Source: an uncultured Eubacterium sp. (lineage in GTDB: Bacteria; Bacillota; Clostridia; Lachnospirales; Lachnospiraceae). Taken from it: a stretch of 64,000 nt of DNA. Location of the stretch: contig CAJUAU010000006.1 of assembly GCA_910584645.1 (NCBI GenBank), positions 54,273-118,272 on the forward strand. Reading direction: 5' to 3'. Shown piece after piece: positions 17,098 to 25,338 of the stretch; positions within the stretch are counted from its first letter, which is position 1, and each line of letters begins with the position of its first letter. The notes beneath the pieces are model-generated. The model was not told where the DNA came from. It did not search any database and saw nothing but the letters and a program-made list of their open reading frames with translations. A program made the position numbers and the translations under genes.

Positions 17098-18474
17098 TCA
17101 CCTCATTCCAAACATCTGCATTGCATATATCAACTGTTTACGAACCTCAGGACCTTCGATAATATTATCTACATACCCTCTTTTTGCTGCTATGTTCACA
17201 TTACACTGAAGCTCATCGTACTCTTTCGTCTTTTCCTCCAGTGAAGCTTTTGTATCTTTTGCTTTGCTGATCTCGTCCTGATACATAACCTGTACCGCAC
17301 TCTTCGCATCCATGACACCGACCTTTGCCCCCTCAAGAGCCAGAACAAGGTCTGCCCCGATATGCTTGGAATTCATCGCCACATAGGCGCTTCCAAAGGC
17401 CTCTCCGGTGATCACATTTACCTTGGGAACTTCTGCACTGGCAAAAGCACAGGTAAGATCTGCCACTGCCTGTCCAATAGTCTTCTCTTCTTCCATCGAG
17501 GAAGCATATGCCTTTACATTAGTAAAGGTGATCACAGGAATCCCGAAAGCATCACAGAAATATACAAATTTCTCTGCTTTTTTACATCCGGCAGTAGAAA
17601 GCACCTGTTCTGCACCATTTGCCACTGCTCCCACAGTCACGCCATTGAGCGTCATTAGACCGGTGACCATATCCCCGGCATATTCTTTCTTTGTCTCTAA
17701 AAATTTCTGATCATCAGCGATCTGGGTCAGCGCCGCCACAGGATCTGAAATAAGTCCCTCAAAACCGTTCAGAACACGGTTCATATCATCCTGGGTCTCT
17801 TTTCCGGCGTAATCATCAAAATTCGCAGGAAGGATCTGCACCAGAGCGCGGATCTTTGCCAGAACATCAGCTTCTGTATCACAGAGAAAATCAACATTTC
17901 CTGCTTCTGCCTGAAATGCAGCCGCCGCAGTATCGCACTTATCTGTATGATTGCCATCCACTGCATTCGGTGAATTCACGAATAATTTACCATTCTGTGT
18001 GTCCATCAATGTAAAATCACTCAGAAGTGATGAAATGGCAACGCCGCCGCCGCAGGATCCTAAGATCGCGCTGATCTGGGGGATCACACCACTTGCCTTC
18101 ACCTTGCTGAGATAAAGCTCTCCAAAACCCGCAAGGGCATCCACTGCCTCCTGGACGCGGACTCCGGCACAATCGATCAGGCCCACCACCGGTGCTCCTG
18201 CTTTCATCGCCATCTCGTACAATCTGACAATTTTCTTTGCATGCATCTCGCCGATGGAACCGTTTAATGCTGTGACATCCTGGCTGTAGACATATACCAG
18301 TTCAGAATCGATCACACCATAGCCTGTAACGACACCATCCGCCGGCACTGCTTTTTCCTGCATGTTGAAGTCGGTATTTCTCTTCGTCACAAGTCCACCG
18401 ATCTCAACAAAACTGTTTGCGTCAACAAGGGCTTCAATCCGCTGTCTTGCTGACATCTTTGCTGAATTACTCAT
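17098..18474 (-). CDS. Acyl-CoA-type carboxyltransferase (MmdA/12S-like)
   Basis: Carboxyltransferase of the acyl-CoA carboxylase beta family, first gene of the operon. It begins MSNSAKMSARQRIEALVD, so the roughly 35-residue N-terminal helical part found in typical MmdA or PccB (about 510 residues) is missing; the protein has 458. The crotonase-like halves are visible: GSCGGGVAISSLLSDFTLMD in the N-terminal half, and GEAFGSAYVAMNSKHIGAD with GVMDAKSAVQVMY in the C-terminal half. These oxyanion-region motifs are diverged from the usual GPCAGGAVYSPA and GGAY forms, so the acyl-CoA substrate (methylmalonyl-CoA is the first guess) is uncertain. GGAGG lies seven bases before the ATG. Confidence 0.82.
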   Translation of the reverse strand: MSNSAKMSARQRIEALVDANSFVEIGGLVTKRNTDFNMQEKAVPADGVVTGYGVIDSELVYVYSQDVTALNGSIGEMHAKKIVRLYEMAMKAGAPVVGLIDCAGVRVQEAVDALAGFGELYLSKVKASGVIPQISAILGSCGGGVAISSLLSDFTLMDTQNGKLFVNSPNAVDGNHTDKCDTAAAAFQAEAGNVDFLCDTEADVLAKIRALVQILPANFDDYAGKETQDDMNRVLNGFEGLISDPVAALTQIADDQKFLETKKEYAGDMVTGLMTLNGVTVGAVANGAEQVLSTAGCKKAEKFVYFCDAFGIPVITFTNVKAYASSMEEEKTIGQAVADLTCAFASAEVPKVNVITGEAFGSAYVAMNSKHIGADLVLALEGAKVGVMDAKSAVQVMYQDEISKAKDTKASLEEKTKEYDELQCNVNIAAKRGYVDNIIEGPEVRKQLIYAMQMFGMR

Positions 18475-18618
18475 ATGCAGTCCTCCACTTTATTATATAT
18501 TATGCCTTGTCAGGACCAGACCGGGAAAACACTCCTTCTCAACCCCGTTTCTGACCTACAGACAAAATTTTATCCAATTTTAATTGTAATGCTTTTTCTG
18601 CAAAATAGCAACATATTT

Positions 18619-18647
18619 TTGACATTTATCCAGACTTTTTATAAAAC
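18619..18647 (+). promoter_or_regulatory. Candidate promoter of the D-Ala-D-Ala carboxypeptidase gene
   Basis: TTGACA (18619-18624), 17 bases, then TAAAAC (18642-18647). The -35 box is perfect and the -10 box moderate. It lies in the divergent gap between the decarboxylase operon and the carboxypeptidase, giving a leader of about 60 bases. Confidence 0.5.
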
Positions 18648-18712
18648 TTTTCTGCACATGAATTTTCATGCTTTTTCATATATATAATAAAAACTCTCCG
18701 GGATGAAATCCA

Positions 18713-19939
18713 ATGTTGAAAAAATATCTGATCTACCTTCCGCTTATTATGATCTCCCTGCTGTTTTTGTGCTACTGTCACATGAAAAACCGGCCGGCGG
18801 ATCCCATCTCTGACATACAAACCGCCGCGGAAATCCCCCCCGACCATATTCCCCCTGCTGCTGCCTCCTCTTCTCCTGCCCCCCGGCTGTATGCTTCCGC
18901 TGCCTGTGTCATGGACGCAGGTTCCGGACGTATCTTATATGGAAAGAGCGAAGCCTCTCCCCTTCCCATGGCGAGCACTACAAAGATCATGACTTGTATC
19001 CTCGCCCTGGAAAACGGTAATATGGAAGATCCCGTCACCTTTTCCTCGAAAGCCGCCTCAATGCCAAAAGTCCGCCTCGGCGCCGGTAAGGGTAAAACTT
19101 TCCTTCTGGGAGATCTTCTGTATTCCCTTATGCTGGAATCCCACAATGACACTGCTGTGGCCATTGCCGAGCACCTCGGAGACAGTGTGGAAGGCTTTGC
19201 CGCCATGATGAATGCGAAAGCTGCCGAACTGGGCATGAGCCAGACCAATTTTGTAACTCCCAACGGGCTCGACGCAGAGGGCCACGCCAGCACTCCCGCA
19301 GACATGTGCCGTCTGGCTTCCTATGCCTGTAACAACCAGACCTTTCTGGAACTCATCCGCACGCCGTCTAAGACAATCCGCGAAACCAGCGGCAAAGGCA
19401 GCTTTTCCCTAACAAACCACGATGCCTTTCTCACCTCCTACAAAGGGGCCATCGGCATAAAGACCGGTTTTACCAATAAAGCCGGTTACTGCTTCGTGGG
19501 AGCTGCCCAACGGAACGGCCTCACCCTGGTCAGCTGTGTCCTGGGAAGCGGATGGCCCCCCAATAAATCTTACAAATGGGCAGACACAAAAGCACTGATG
19601 AATCTGGGTTTTGAAAATTTTTCTATGAAAAATGTACCAGTCAAGGATCTGTCCGTTTATTCTATCATTGTAGAAAACGGGAAGGCGGATGCTGTCGGCA
19701 TTCTCCAGCCAGAGATTCCTTCATTCCTGCTCAGCGACGCAGACGCCATCGATATCCGATACTCCCTGCCGCCAAAGATCCAGGCTCCGGTCCGTCAGGG
19801 AACGGCAGTTGGTGAGATACAGATACTGGTGAACGGAAGCCCTCTGGGAAGTTATCCAGTCTATCCATCAGAAGATGTAGAAAGAGAGACCTTCGCAGAT
19901 ATTGTATACGATATATTTCATTTGTTTTTATCCTTTTAA
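18713..19939 (+). CDS. D-alanyl-D-alanine carboxypeptidase (PBP5/DacF family)
   Basis: Secreted penicillin-binding protein of 408 residues that trims the terminal D-alanine from peptidoglycan stem peptides. It has an N-terminal hydrophobic anchor (LIYLPLIMISLLFLCYC), a serine-rich linker, then the three active-site boxes in order: STTK in MASTTKIMT, SHN in ESHNDTAVAIAEH and KTG in IGIKTGFTNKAGYC. The C-terminal part resembles the PBP5-associated domain. The ribosome binding site before 18713 is weak (GGGATGA), but no better start keeps the signal peptide. It is transcribed away from the decarboxylase operon. A second paralog lies at 25339; which of the two serves sporulation is not evident. 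Confidence 0.9.
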   Translation: MLKKYLIYLPLIMISLLFLCYCHMKNRPADPISDIQTAAEIPPDHIPPAAASSSPAPRLYASAACVMDAGSGRILYGKSEASPLPMASTTKIMTCILALENGNMEDPVTFSSKAASMPKVRLGAGKGKTFLLGDLLYSLMLESHNDTAVAIAEHLGDSVEGFAAMMNAKAAELGMSQTNFVTPNGLDAEGHASTPADMCRLASYACNNQTFLELIRTPSKTIRETSGKGSFSLTNHDAFLTSYKGAIGIKTGFTNKAGYCFVGAAQRNGLTLVSCVLGSGWPPNKSYKWADTKALMNLGFENFSMKNVPVKDLSVYSIIVENGKADAVGILQPEIPSFLLSDADAIDIRYSLPPKIQAPVRQGTAVGEIQILVNGSPLGSYPVYPSEDVERETFADIVYDIFHLFLSF

Positions 19940-19991
19940 TGCTAATTCATTCAATTATAAACTTTCTTCCAGCTAAACTTTATTTATAAAA

Positions 19992-20020
19992 ATGAAAAAA
20001 AGGCTTTACTTTTTTTTCAT
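19992..20020 (+). terminator. AT-only hairpin after the carboxypeptidase gene
   Basis: ATGAAAAAAAG pairs with CTTTTTTTTCAT across a six-base loop. It may end transcription from the carboxypeptidase gene; the stem contains almost no G-C pairs, so confidence is low. Confidence 0.4.
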
Positions 20021-20055
20021 AACATGATATCATATTTTTGTATTCAGACAGAACG

Positions 20056-20090
20056 AAGGTGTTCTCATTTTTTGAGGACACCTTTTTTGT
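20056..20090 (+). terminator. Terminator before glnN
   Basis: Stem AAGGTGTTCTC (20056-20066) with GAGGACACCTT (20074-20084), one G-U pair, followed by a T-run. It sits directly upstream of the glnN promoter and should insulate glnN from the upstream gene. Confidence 0.85.
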
Positions 20091-20095
20091 TTTTA

Positions 20096-20123
20096 TTGCG
20101 CAAATGCTTTTTTTGTGTATAAT
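20096..20123 (+). promoter_or_regulatory. Promoter of glnN
   Basis: TTGCGC, 16 bases, then a perfect TATAAT (20118-20123). The transcript would have a leader of about 100 bases, which contains a GGCAC/GTGCC hairpin shortly before the ribosome binding site. No known riboswitch was recognised in it. Confidence 0.65.
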
Positions 20124-20230
20124 GGATAGAGGATTTGCGTAATCAGATCAGCGAATACAACAGATTTGAAGTAATCAGGATCCCTAAATTGATTTGGCAC
20201 CCATCCAACTGTGCCGGAATGGAGGAAAAT

Positions 20231-22342
20231 ATGGAAACGAATGTAATCTCAGACGTATTTGGAACGAAAGTTTTTAATGATGAAGTGATGCAGGAGTATC
20301 TTCCGAAAAAAACATATCAGGCTTTAAAAAAGACCATTGAAAATGGAGAGGAACTCACCCCGGAGGTGGCAAATGTAGTTGCCCACGGCATGAAAGAATG
20401 GGCCCTTGCCAATGGCGCCACCCACTATACACACTGGTTTCAGCCCATGACCGGCGTCACCGCCGAAAAACATGACTCATTCATCAGTGCAGAGTCCGAT
20501 TCCCGGGCAGTACTGGAGTTTAACGGCAAAGAATTGATCAAGGGAGAGCCCGACGCCTCTTCTTTCCCCTCCGGCGGTCTCCGGGCAACCTTCGAGGCAA
20601 GGGGTTATACCGCATGGGATTGTACATCTCCTACCTTCCTGCGTGAGGATGCCATCGGCGTGACTCTCTGTATCCCTACCGCCTTCTGTTCCTACACAGG
20701 AGAAGCACTGGATAAAAAGACCCCTCTTCTGCGCTCGATGGAAGCCATCAGCAAACAGGCCGTCCGCATCCTCCGGCTGTTTGGCAAAGAAGATGTGACC
20801 AATGTCGCCTGCTCCGTAGGGGCAGAACAGGAATATTTCCTGATCGACAGGGATAAATATCTCCAGAGAAAAGATCTGATCTTTACCGGACGCACTTTAT
20901 TCGGCGCTATGCCCCCCAAAGGACAGGAGTTGGATGACCACTATTTCGGAAGCATCCGCGAACGTCAGGCATCTTTTATGAATGAATTGAACATAGAACT
21001 GTGGAAACTAGGGATTCTTTCCAAAACCCAGCACAATGAGGTTGCTCCGGCACAGCATGAGATGGCGCCGATCTATGACACCGCCAACATCGCCACGGAC
21101 CACAACCAGCTGGTTATGGAAGTGATGAAAAAAGTGGCAAGAAGACACAATCTGGAATGTCTTCTTCATGAGAAACCCTTTGCCGGCGTAAACGGTTCCG
21201 GAAAACACAACAACTGGTCCATCGTGACAAACACCGGGGAGAACCTGCTAAGTCCCGGTTCTGCCCCTCATAACAACAGGCAGTTCCTTCTGTTCCTGGC
21301 CGCTGTCATCGCCGCGGTAGATGAAAATGCCGCTCTCCTGCGCATGTCCGCTTCCAATCCTGGAAACGACCATCGTCTGGGAGCCAACGAGGCGCCGCCG
21401 GCGATCATCTCTATTTTCCTTGGTGAACAGCTGGAGGACATCGTGGAGCAGATCATTGAGACCGGTACTGCTGACCACAGCTTAAAGGGCGGAAAAATGG
21501 ATATCGGTGTAAGCTCTATTCCACCAGTAAAAAAAGATGCTACCGACCGTAACCGTACTTCACCCTTTGCCTTCACCGGAAATAAATTTGAATTCCGTAT
21601 GGTCGCTTCTTCTATGTCTATCGCAGGTGCAAACACGGTTTTGAACGCCTCTGTGGCAGATGTATTGGAAAAAATGGCGGATGAACTGGAAGGGGCTTCC
21701 GATTTTGAAAAAACCATAGATTCCCTGATCCAGAAAACACTGAAAGAACACCAGAAGGTGATCTTCAATGGAAACGGCTATTCCGACGACTGGGTTGCTG
21801 AGGCAGAAAAACGTGGTCTTCCCAACGTGCGGACCATGGTGGACGCCACCGCTTCCCTCACAGAGCCAAAGACCATCCAGATGTTTGAGAACCAGAATGT
21901 TCTTTCCAAAACAGAACTGGAATCCCGTGCCGAGATCAATTACGAAGCCTATGCAAAGGCGATCAACATTGAAGCCAAAGCGATGGTGGATATGGCGACC
22001 AAACAGTACATCCCTGCGGTGATCAAATACACCACAAGCCTGGCAGACTCCATCAACAGCATCCGGCAGGCTTGTCCGGAGGCAGATCTCACGGTGCAGA
22101 CCTCGATCCTGAAGGACTGCTCCGCACTCCTCGCCAAATCCCAGAAGGCTCTGATCGCCCTCGGTAACGTGACGGAGAAAGCCGGTTCCATGGAAGAAGG
22201 AAAGGCACAGGCAGAATATTACCGGGATATCGTATTCCCGGCAATGGAAGCTCTGAGAGCCCCCATCGACGAGCTTGAAATGCTGGTGGATAAAGAAGAC
22301 TGGCCCGTACCATCTTATGGGGATATGCTTTTTGAAGTGTAA
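20231..22342 (+). CDS. glnN: Glutamine synthetase type III
   Basis: Makes glutamine from glutamate, ammonia and ATP, the cytoplasmic entry point for ammonium assimilation. The 703 residues fit type III (GSIII) enzymes, far longer than type I. Recognisable GSIII segments include FPSGGLRATFEARGYTAWD near the N-terminus, GAEQEYFLID (metal-binding glutamates), NEVAPAQHEMAPIYD, NGSGKHNNWS, and RMSASNPGNDHRLGANEAPP. The start METNVIS at 20231 has GGAGG five bases upstream. A longer frame from a TTG at 20135 has no ribosome binding site and would begin close to the transcription start. The gene stands alone between its own promoter and a large terminator palindrome. Confidence 0.95.
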   Translation: METNVISDVFGTKVFNDEVMQEYLPKKTYQALKKTIENGEELTPEVANVVAHGMKEWALANGATHYTHWFQPMTGVTAEKHDSFISAESDSRAVLEFNGKELIKGEPDASSFPSGGLRATFEARGYTAWDCTSPTFLREDAIGVTLCIPTAFCSYTGEALDKKTPLLRSMEAISKQAVRILRLFGKEDVTNVACSVGAEQEYFLIDRDKYLQRKDLIFTGRTLFGAMPPKGQELDDHYFGSIRERQASFMNELNIELWKLGILSKTQHNEVAPAQHEMAPIYDTANIATDHNQLVMEVMKKVARRHNLECLLHEKPFAGVNGSGKHNNWSIVTNTGENLLSPGSAPHNNRQFLLFLAAVIAAVDENAALLRMSASNPGNDHRLGANEAPPAIISIFLGEQLEDIVEQIIETGTADHSLKGGKMDIGVSSIPPVKKDATDRNRTSPFAFTGNKFEFRMVASSMSIAGANTVLNASVADVLEKMADELEGASDFEKTIDSLIQKTLKEHQKVIFNGNGYSDDWVAEAEKRGLPNVRTMVDATASLTEPKTIQMFENQNVLSKTELESRAEINYEAYAKAINIEAKAMVDMATKQYIPAVIKYTTSLADSINSIRQACPEADLTVQTSILKDCSALLAKSQKALIALGNVTEKAGSMEEGKAQAEYYRDIVFPAMEALRAPIDELEMLVDKEDWPVPSYGDMLFEV

Positions 22343-22358
22343 TAAAAGATAAAAGATA

Positions 22359-22460
22359 GTCCCGCCGGTCCCCAGGCGTAGAAAAAGCGGTCCTATTGAT
22401 CTGCGAAGCGCAATATACCGCTTTTTCTACGCCTGGGAAACCTGGCGGGACTGTTTTTAT
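22359..22460. terminator. Long two-stage palindrome, bidirectional terminator after glnN
   Basis: Outer stem AGTCCCGCC/GGCGGGACT (22359-22367, 22444-22452) encloses a perfect 21-base stem (22371-22391 with 22417-22437), closing on a 25-base loop that itself contains a small GCG/CGC hairpin. A T-run follows on the plus strand and T-rich DNA also follows on the minus strand. Confidence 0.85.
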
Positions 22461-22477
22461 ATTTTATTATTTGCATT

Positions 22478-22555
22478 AAAAGCGGTCCTATTGATCTGCG
22501 AAGCGCAATATACCGCTTTTTCTACGCCTGGGAAACTTGGCGGGACTGTTTTTAT
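22478..22555. repeat. Partial second copy of the palindrome
   Basis: Repeats the loop and the 3-prime arm of the preceding palindrome (22383-22460) with one base change, 95 bases downstream, including the T-run. It lacks the full 5-prime arm, but the inner AAAGCGGT/ACCGCTTT stem can still form. It looks like a truncated tandem duplication. Confidence 0.85.
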
Positions 22556-22602
22556 ATAATGAAACTCTGATGTTGGTTTATTTTCATTTGACCAAAAGAA
22601 AA

Positions 22603-22884
22603 TTATATAACCACCAAATTTTTTGAGGCATTTTCAAATCCCCCTTCTCTTGCAAATTCCATAATTAAATGAGCATTATTTTCAACAAACTCTTTATAAT
22701 ACTTCATTTCAACTTCAGAAAATCCAACTATATTTTCCCATATATAATCTGGCAAATAGCACGTTGCATTATGAAAACCATCATAAACCGCTTTTTCAAT
22801 ATAAACTTTGACTTTCCCATCTGGTTTCATTTCAGAATGAACAACTTCTGTTGTATCACTCAATGTTGCATAGGGAAATACCAT
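22603..22884 (-). CDS. Small protein of unknown function, AT-rich
   Basis: A protein of 93 residues that I do not recognise. It starts MVFPYATLSDTTEVVHSE, is soluble, and has a charged central part (KPDGKVKVYIEKAVYDGFHN) and a helical end (MKYYKEFVENNAHLIMEF). The start at 22884 has GGAGG nine bases upstream; a frame reaching 22920 has no such site. The DNA is visibly richer in A and T than the surrounding genes, and the gene lies alone between the glnN terminator repeats and an effector-binding gene, which suggests acquisition. It has its own promoter-like sequence at 22990-23019. Confidence 0.6.
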   Translation of the reverse strand: MVFPYATLSDTTEVVHSEMKPDGKVKVYIEKAVYDGFHNATCYLPDYIWENIVGFSEVEMKYYKEFVENNAHLIMEFAREGGFENASKNLVVI

Positions 22885-22989
22885 AAAATCCAACCTCCAT
22901 TCTTCCACAAGTCTATTCATTTATTTATCAACTTTTTTATGCCTATCGTATGTACTGGTATTTTTGATTTCGATGTTACTTCCCAATTT

Positions 22990-23019
22990 ATTATAACAGT
23001 TTCCGTACGTCTTCCGCAA
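22990..23019 (-). promoter_or_regulatory. Candidate promoter of the small AT-rich gene
   Basis: Minus strand TTGCGG, 18 bases, then a perfect TATAAT (22990-22995). The rest of the roughly 300-base gap 22885-23182 shows no gene, terminator or repeat that I can support. Confidence 0.55.
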
Positions 23020-23182
23020 TAAGTAAACCCACTATTTTTAAAACTGTTTTCAGTTATTTATTCCATAGGTCAGCACCTGTAAATCGGGGGATTAGGCTTT
23101 TGAAATGCCCGCATGCCATCATTGCACTGTATCTGGAGAGGATAAATTCAGGAGGCTTTTAGTATCCCAGAGACAGCAAAAA

Positions 23183-23692
23183 CTATTTTTCTATTTTTCG
23201 TACAGGGCGCAGTACCTCATAACCAATCACTTCTGGATAATGGCGCTGGTAATCATTACAGTTCTCCTCGTTCCACTCATAACCTTTTGTTTTTGGATCA
23301 AAATTCCACGCCAGCCGTTCCACTCTTTCCATCACCTCGCCGCAATCCTTCAAATAATCAAAAGGCGGGTGAAAGAAAACAAGGTAATCACTGGCGGGTA
23401 TTTTCCGGATCTCAAACCCATCCGGTATCACTCCCTGATACTCCTCTGGTACGCCAAAGCCATAAAAATAGCCTTTTCTTCCATTTTCATAAAACCATCC
23501 CGCCGTATGGCAGGTGACGATCGGATGGGAAACATGGCTCATGCTGTCTATCGTTCCACAGATACTGTCACAAGCATGCCTGTTCCAAAAACCCGCATAA
23601 TCGGCGGCCTCGATATCCCAGATACCGATGTATTGATGTGCAGGAATATGTTCCACGCGGACATGTGCTTCTGTCAACATTGTCTGATTCAT
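23183..23692 (-). CDS. Stand-alone effector-binding (GyrI-like) domain protein
   Basis: A 169-residue protein resembling the GyrI-like small-molecule-binding domain that forms the C-terminal half of some AraC and MerR regulators. It starts MNQTMLTEAHVRVEHIPAHQYIGI, with the strand pattern expected for the first half of the domain. It continues with WFYENGRKGYFYGFGVPEEY and IPASDYLVFFHP, and ends EVIGYEVLRPVRK. No DNA-binding domain is present, so it may bind a small molecule or act as a partner protein. The start at 23692 has AAGGAGG seven bases upstream. A good promoter lies just before it, so it is likely a single-gene unit. Confidence 0.72.
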   Translation of the reverse strand: MNQTMLTEAHVRVEHIPAHQYIGIWDIEAADYAGFWNRHACDSICGTIDSMSHVSHPIVTCHTAGWFYENGRKGYFYGFGVPEEYQGVIPDGFEIRKIPASDYLVFFHPPFDYLKDCGEVMERVERLAWNFDPKTKGYEWNEENCNDYQRHYPEVIGYEVLRPVRKIEK

Positions 23693-23715
23693 AGTAAGTC
23701 CTCCTTGATTCACAT

Positions 23716-23745
23716 AATATACAGGGAAGAAAACCCCCTTGTCAA
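23716..23745 (-). promoter_or_regulatory. Promoter of the GyrI-like gene
   Basis: Minus strand TTGACA (23740-23745), 18 bases, TATATT (23716-23721). Close to consensus and about 24 bases before the start codon. Confidence 0.7.
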
Positions 23746-23790
23746 AAATATTTTAGCACATAGATGGAGAAAAAGTTTTGATATATGTTG

Positions 23791-24840
23791 TTATCCTATT
23801 GAATCCTCCAAAAGCTTATCCTGCAGCTGGAAAAATATTAATTTTGCCTCTCCAGGACAAGTTGCCATTTGATGTTTTGCACAAAAGGAGATCTTCTTCT
23901 CTTCCACCATCTGCCCCACCAGACTTTCCGCCGTTTTCTCAGAGTAACCCTGGGCTATCAGGATAAGCGCCAGGTTATCCTCCAGGGTAAGATCACTGAT
24001 AAAGATATGCTTTTTTTCCTGTATCAGGTTTCCCTCTCCATATTCTTTCTTCCATGCCTTTTTAGACCATTGATTTATGAGCACAAAAGTAAAAAAATAA
24101 AACAGGAACATCCCCAGGATGACACAAGGATATATCCGCCAGAATTCAAAATCTGTGAACACATAATGAAGGGTGGATGGAAAATAAGCCAGTATCCGCG
24201 GCACAAAAGAGATAAAAAATGCGATCAGAAAATAGAACCAGACGCATCTGCTATAACGCGCCCGGACCGCCTGGGGCGAAAATCCTACTAAGAAAAGATA
24301 CTCATTCTCTTCCCCGCTCTGCTCCAGTGCCTTCCGGAACCAGAAAATACCGCCTGCCATTGTAATTCCCCAGATCACCAGCGTGAACAAAACAGACACC
24401 GCCCCATTTTCAGTGGCAGTCCTCCACTCTTCTTTTACAATATCCGGGACAGGCATGATCTTCATATAGTCCTTAAACTTTTCCCGCAGATCCGTGATAT
24501 CCTTTTCTTCTGCCCGGAAAAAAACTCCATAATCCACTTTATCCCAGCCAACATCTTCTCCATCTATATAACGATAATTCTCACATCGGTATTCATGTGC
24601 AGAAACCGCATCCTGCTCTGTGAGAAGATAATTTTCAATTTCATTGTGCTCCTCGTCTTCATCGGAATACCAGTACCAGCTTTCGTCATATCCAAATAAG
24701 GGCTGCCATTTGTAATAAAAGGAAGCATATGTCATCAGCTGATAATTCACGCATAATCCCGAAATGATAAGCAAAACAGCAAATACCATAAGATAACTTC
24801 TTTGTTTTTCCAGAAATAACTGGCAAAGTTTTTCATTCAT
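23791..24840 (-). CDS. Membrane protein of unknown function (FtsX-like topology)
   Basis: A 349-residue membrane protein that I do not recognise. There is one helix near residues 17-37, an acidic outside region of about 110 residues rich in Asp, Glu, Trp and Tyr, then three helices (about 146-168, 203-222 and 240-262), and a soluble C-terminal part of about 85 residues. One helix, an outside domain and three helices is the layout of FtsX/MacB-type permeases, but I see no diagnostic motif and no ATPase gene beside it. AGAGGAA precedes the ATG. It is divergent from the Ig-like gene at 24941. Confidence 0.65.
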   Translation of the reverse strand: MNEKLCQLFLEKQRSYLMVFAVLLIISGLCVNYQLMTYASFYYKWQPLFGYDESWYWYSDEDEEHNEIENYLLTEQDAVSAHEYRCENYRYIDGEDVGWDKVDYGVFFRAEEKDITDLREKFKDYMKIMPVPDIVKEEWRTATENGAVSVLFTLVIWGITMAGGIFWFRKALEQSGEENEYLFLVGFSPQAVRARYSRCVWFYFLIAFFISFVPRILAYFPSTLHYVFTDFEFWRIYPCVILGMFLFYFFTFVLINQWSKKAWKKEYGEGNLIQEKKHIFISDLTLEDNLALILIAQGYSEKTAESLVGQMVEEKKISFCAKHQMATCPGEAKLIFFQLQDKLLEDSIG

Positions 24841-24940
24841 AAAGAATTCCTCTTTCTAAGTTCTCTAAAATGTTGTTTTTATACAAATAGTTTCCCTTTT
24901 CCCTCAGTCATCATAAGATAATAAAAAAGGAAATCCTGCC

Positions 24941-25270
24941 ATGAAAAAACATCTTCTCTTTCCCATACTGATCCTGTTTGTCCTGTTGTGCCGCTTTCTC
25001 TATCCCCACACCCGCTTCGGCTATCAGGAAGAGCTGGATCTGCTCTCCCACCGAAATCTGAATATCCATGCCGCCACCATGAAACCCGGGGAAAAGATCT
25101 CGGTTAAACTGTCGGGGATAAAAAAAATGGCTAGCTACTCCACCTCGGATTTCCGTATCGCCACCGTGAGCCCTTTCGGCACCGTACACGCTCTGAACCC
25201 AGGGACCGCTATTATTTTTGTCAAACAGGGTGAATGCACTTACCGCTGCAAAATAACCGTAAAAGATTGA
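24941..25270 (+). CDS. Membrane-anchored single Ig-like (BIG2-type) domain protein
   Basis: A 109-residue protein with an N-terminal hydrophobic anchor or signal (LLFPILILFVLLCRFLY) and one bacterial Ig-like group 2 repeat outside: LNIHAATMKPGEKISVKL, then SDFRIATVSPFGTVHALNPG, then a closing strand CTYRCKITVKD. BIG2 repeats normally occur in large adhesins; a single one on an anchor is unusual. It lies 68 bases upstream of a D-Ala-D-Ala carboxypeptidase on the same strand and may be co-transcribed with it, which hints at a role at the cell wall. AAGGAA lies eight bases before the ATG. Confidence 0.72.
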   Translation: MKKHLLFPILILFVLLCRFLYPHTRFGYQEELDLLSHRNLNIHAATMKPGEKISVKLSGIKKMASYSTSDFRIATVSPFGTVHALNPGTAIIFVKQGECTYRCKITVKD

Positions 25271-25338
25271 CAGCTCCCCGCATGTTTTCTGCTCCTGCCG
25301 CATATATTTCCATATATCAATCATTGTGGAGAATGTAT

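Noticed and set aside
18475..18560. TATAAT-like string just before the decarboxylase operon as its promoter
   Set aside because: It leaves a leader of only a few bases before the ribosome binding site and no -35 box at the right distance, so I could not support it as a feature.
20135..20230. A 32-residue N-terminal extension of glutamine synthetase from a TTG
   Set aside because: It would start about at the transcription start with no ribosome binding site, while METNVIS at 20231 has a well-placed GGAGG and fits the family N-terminus.
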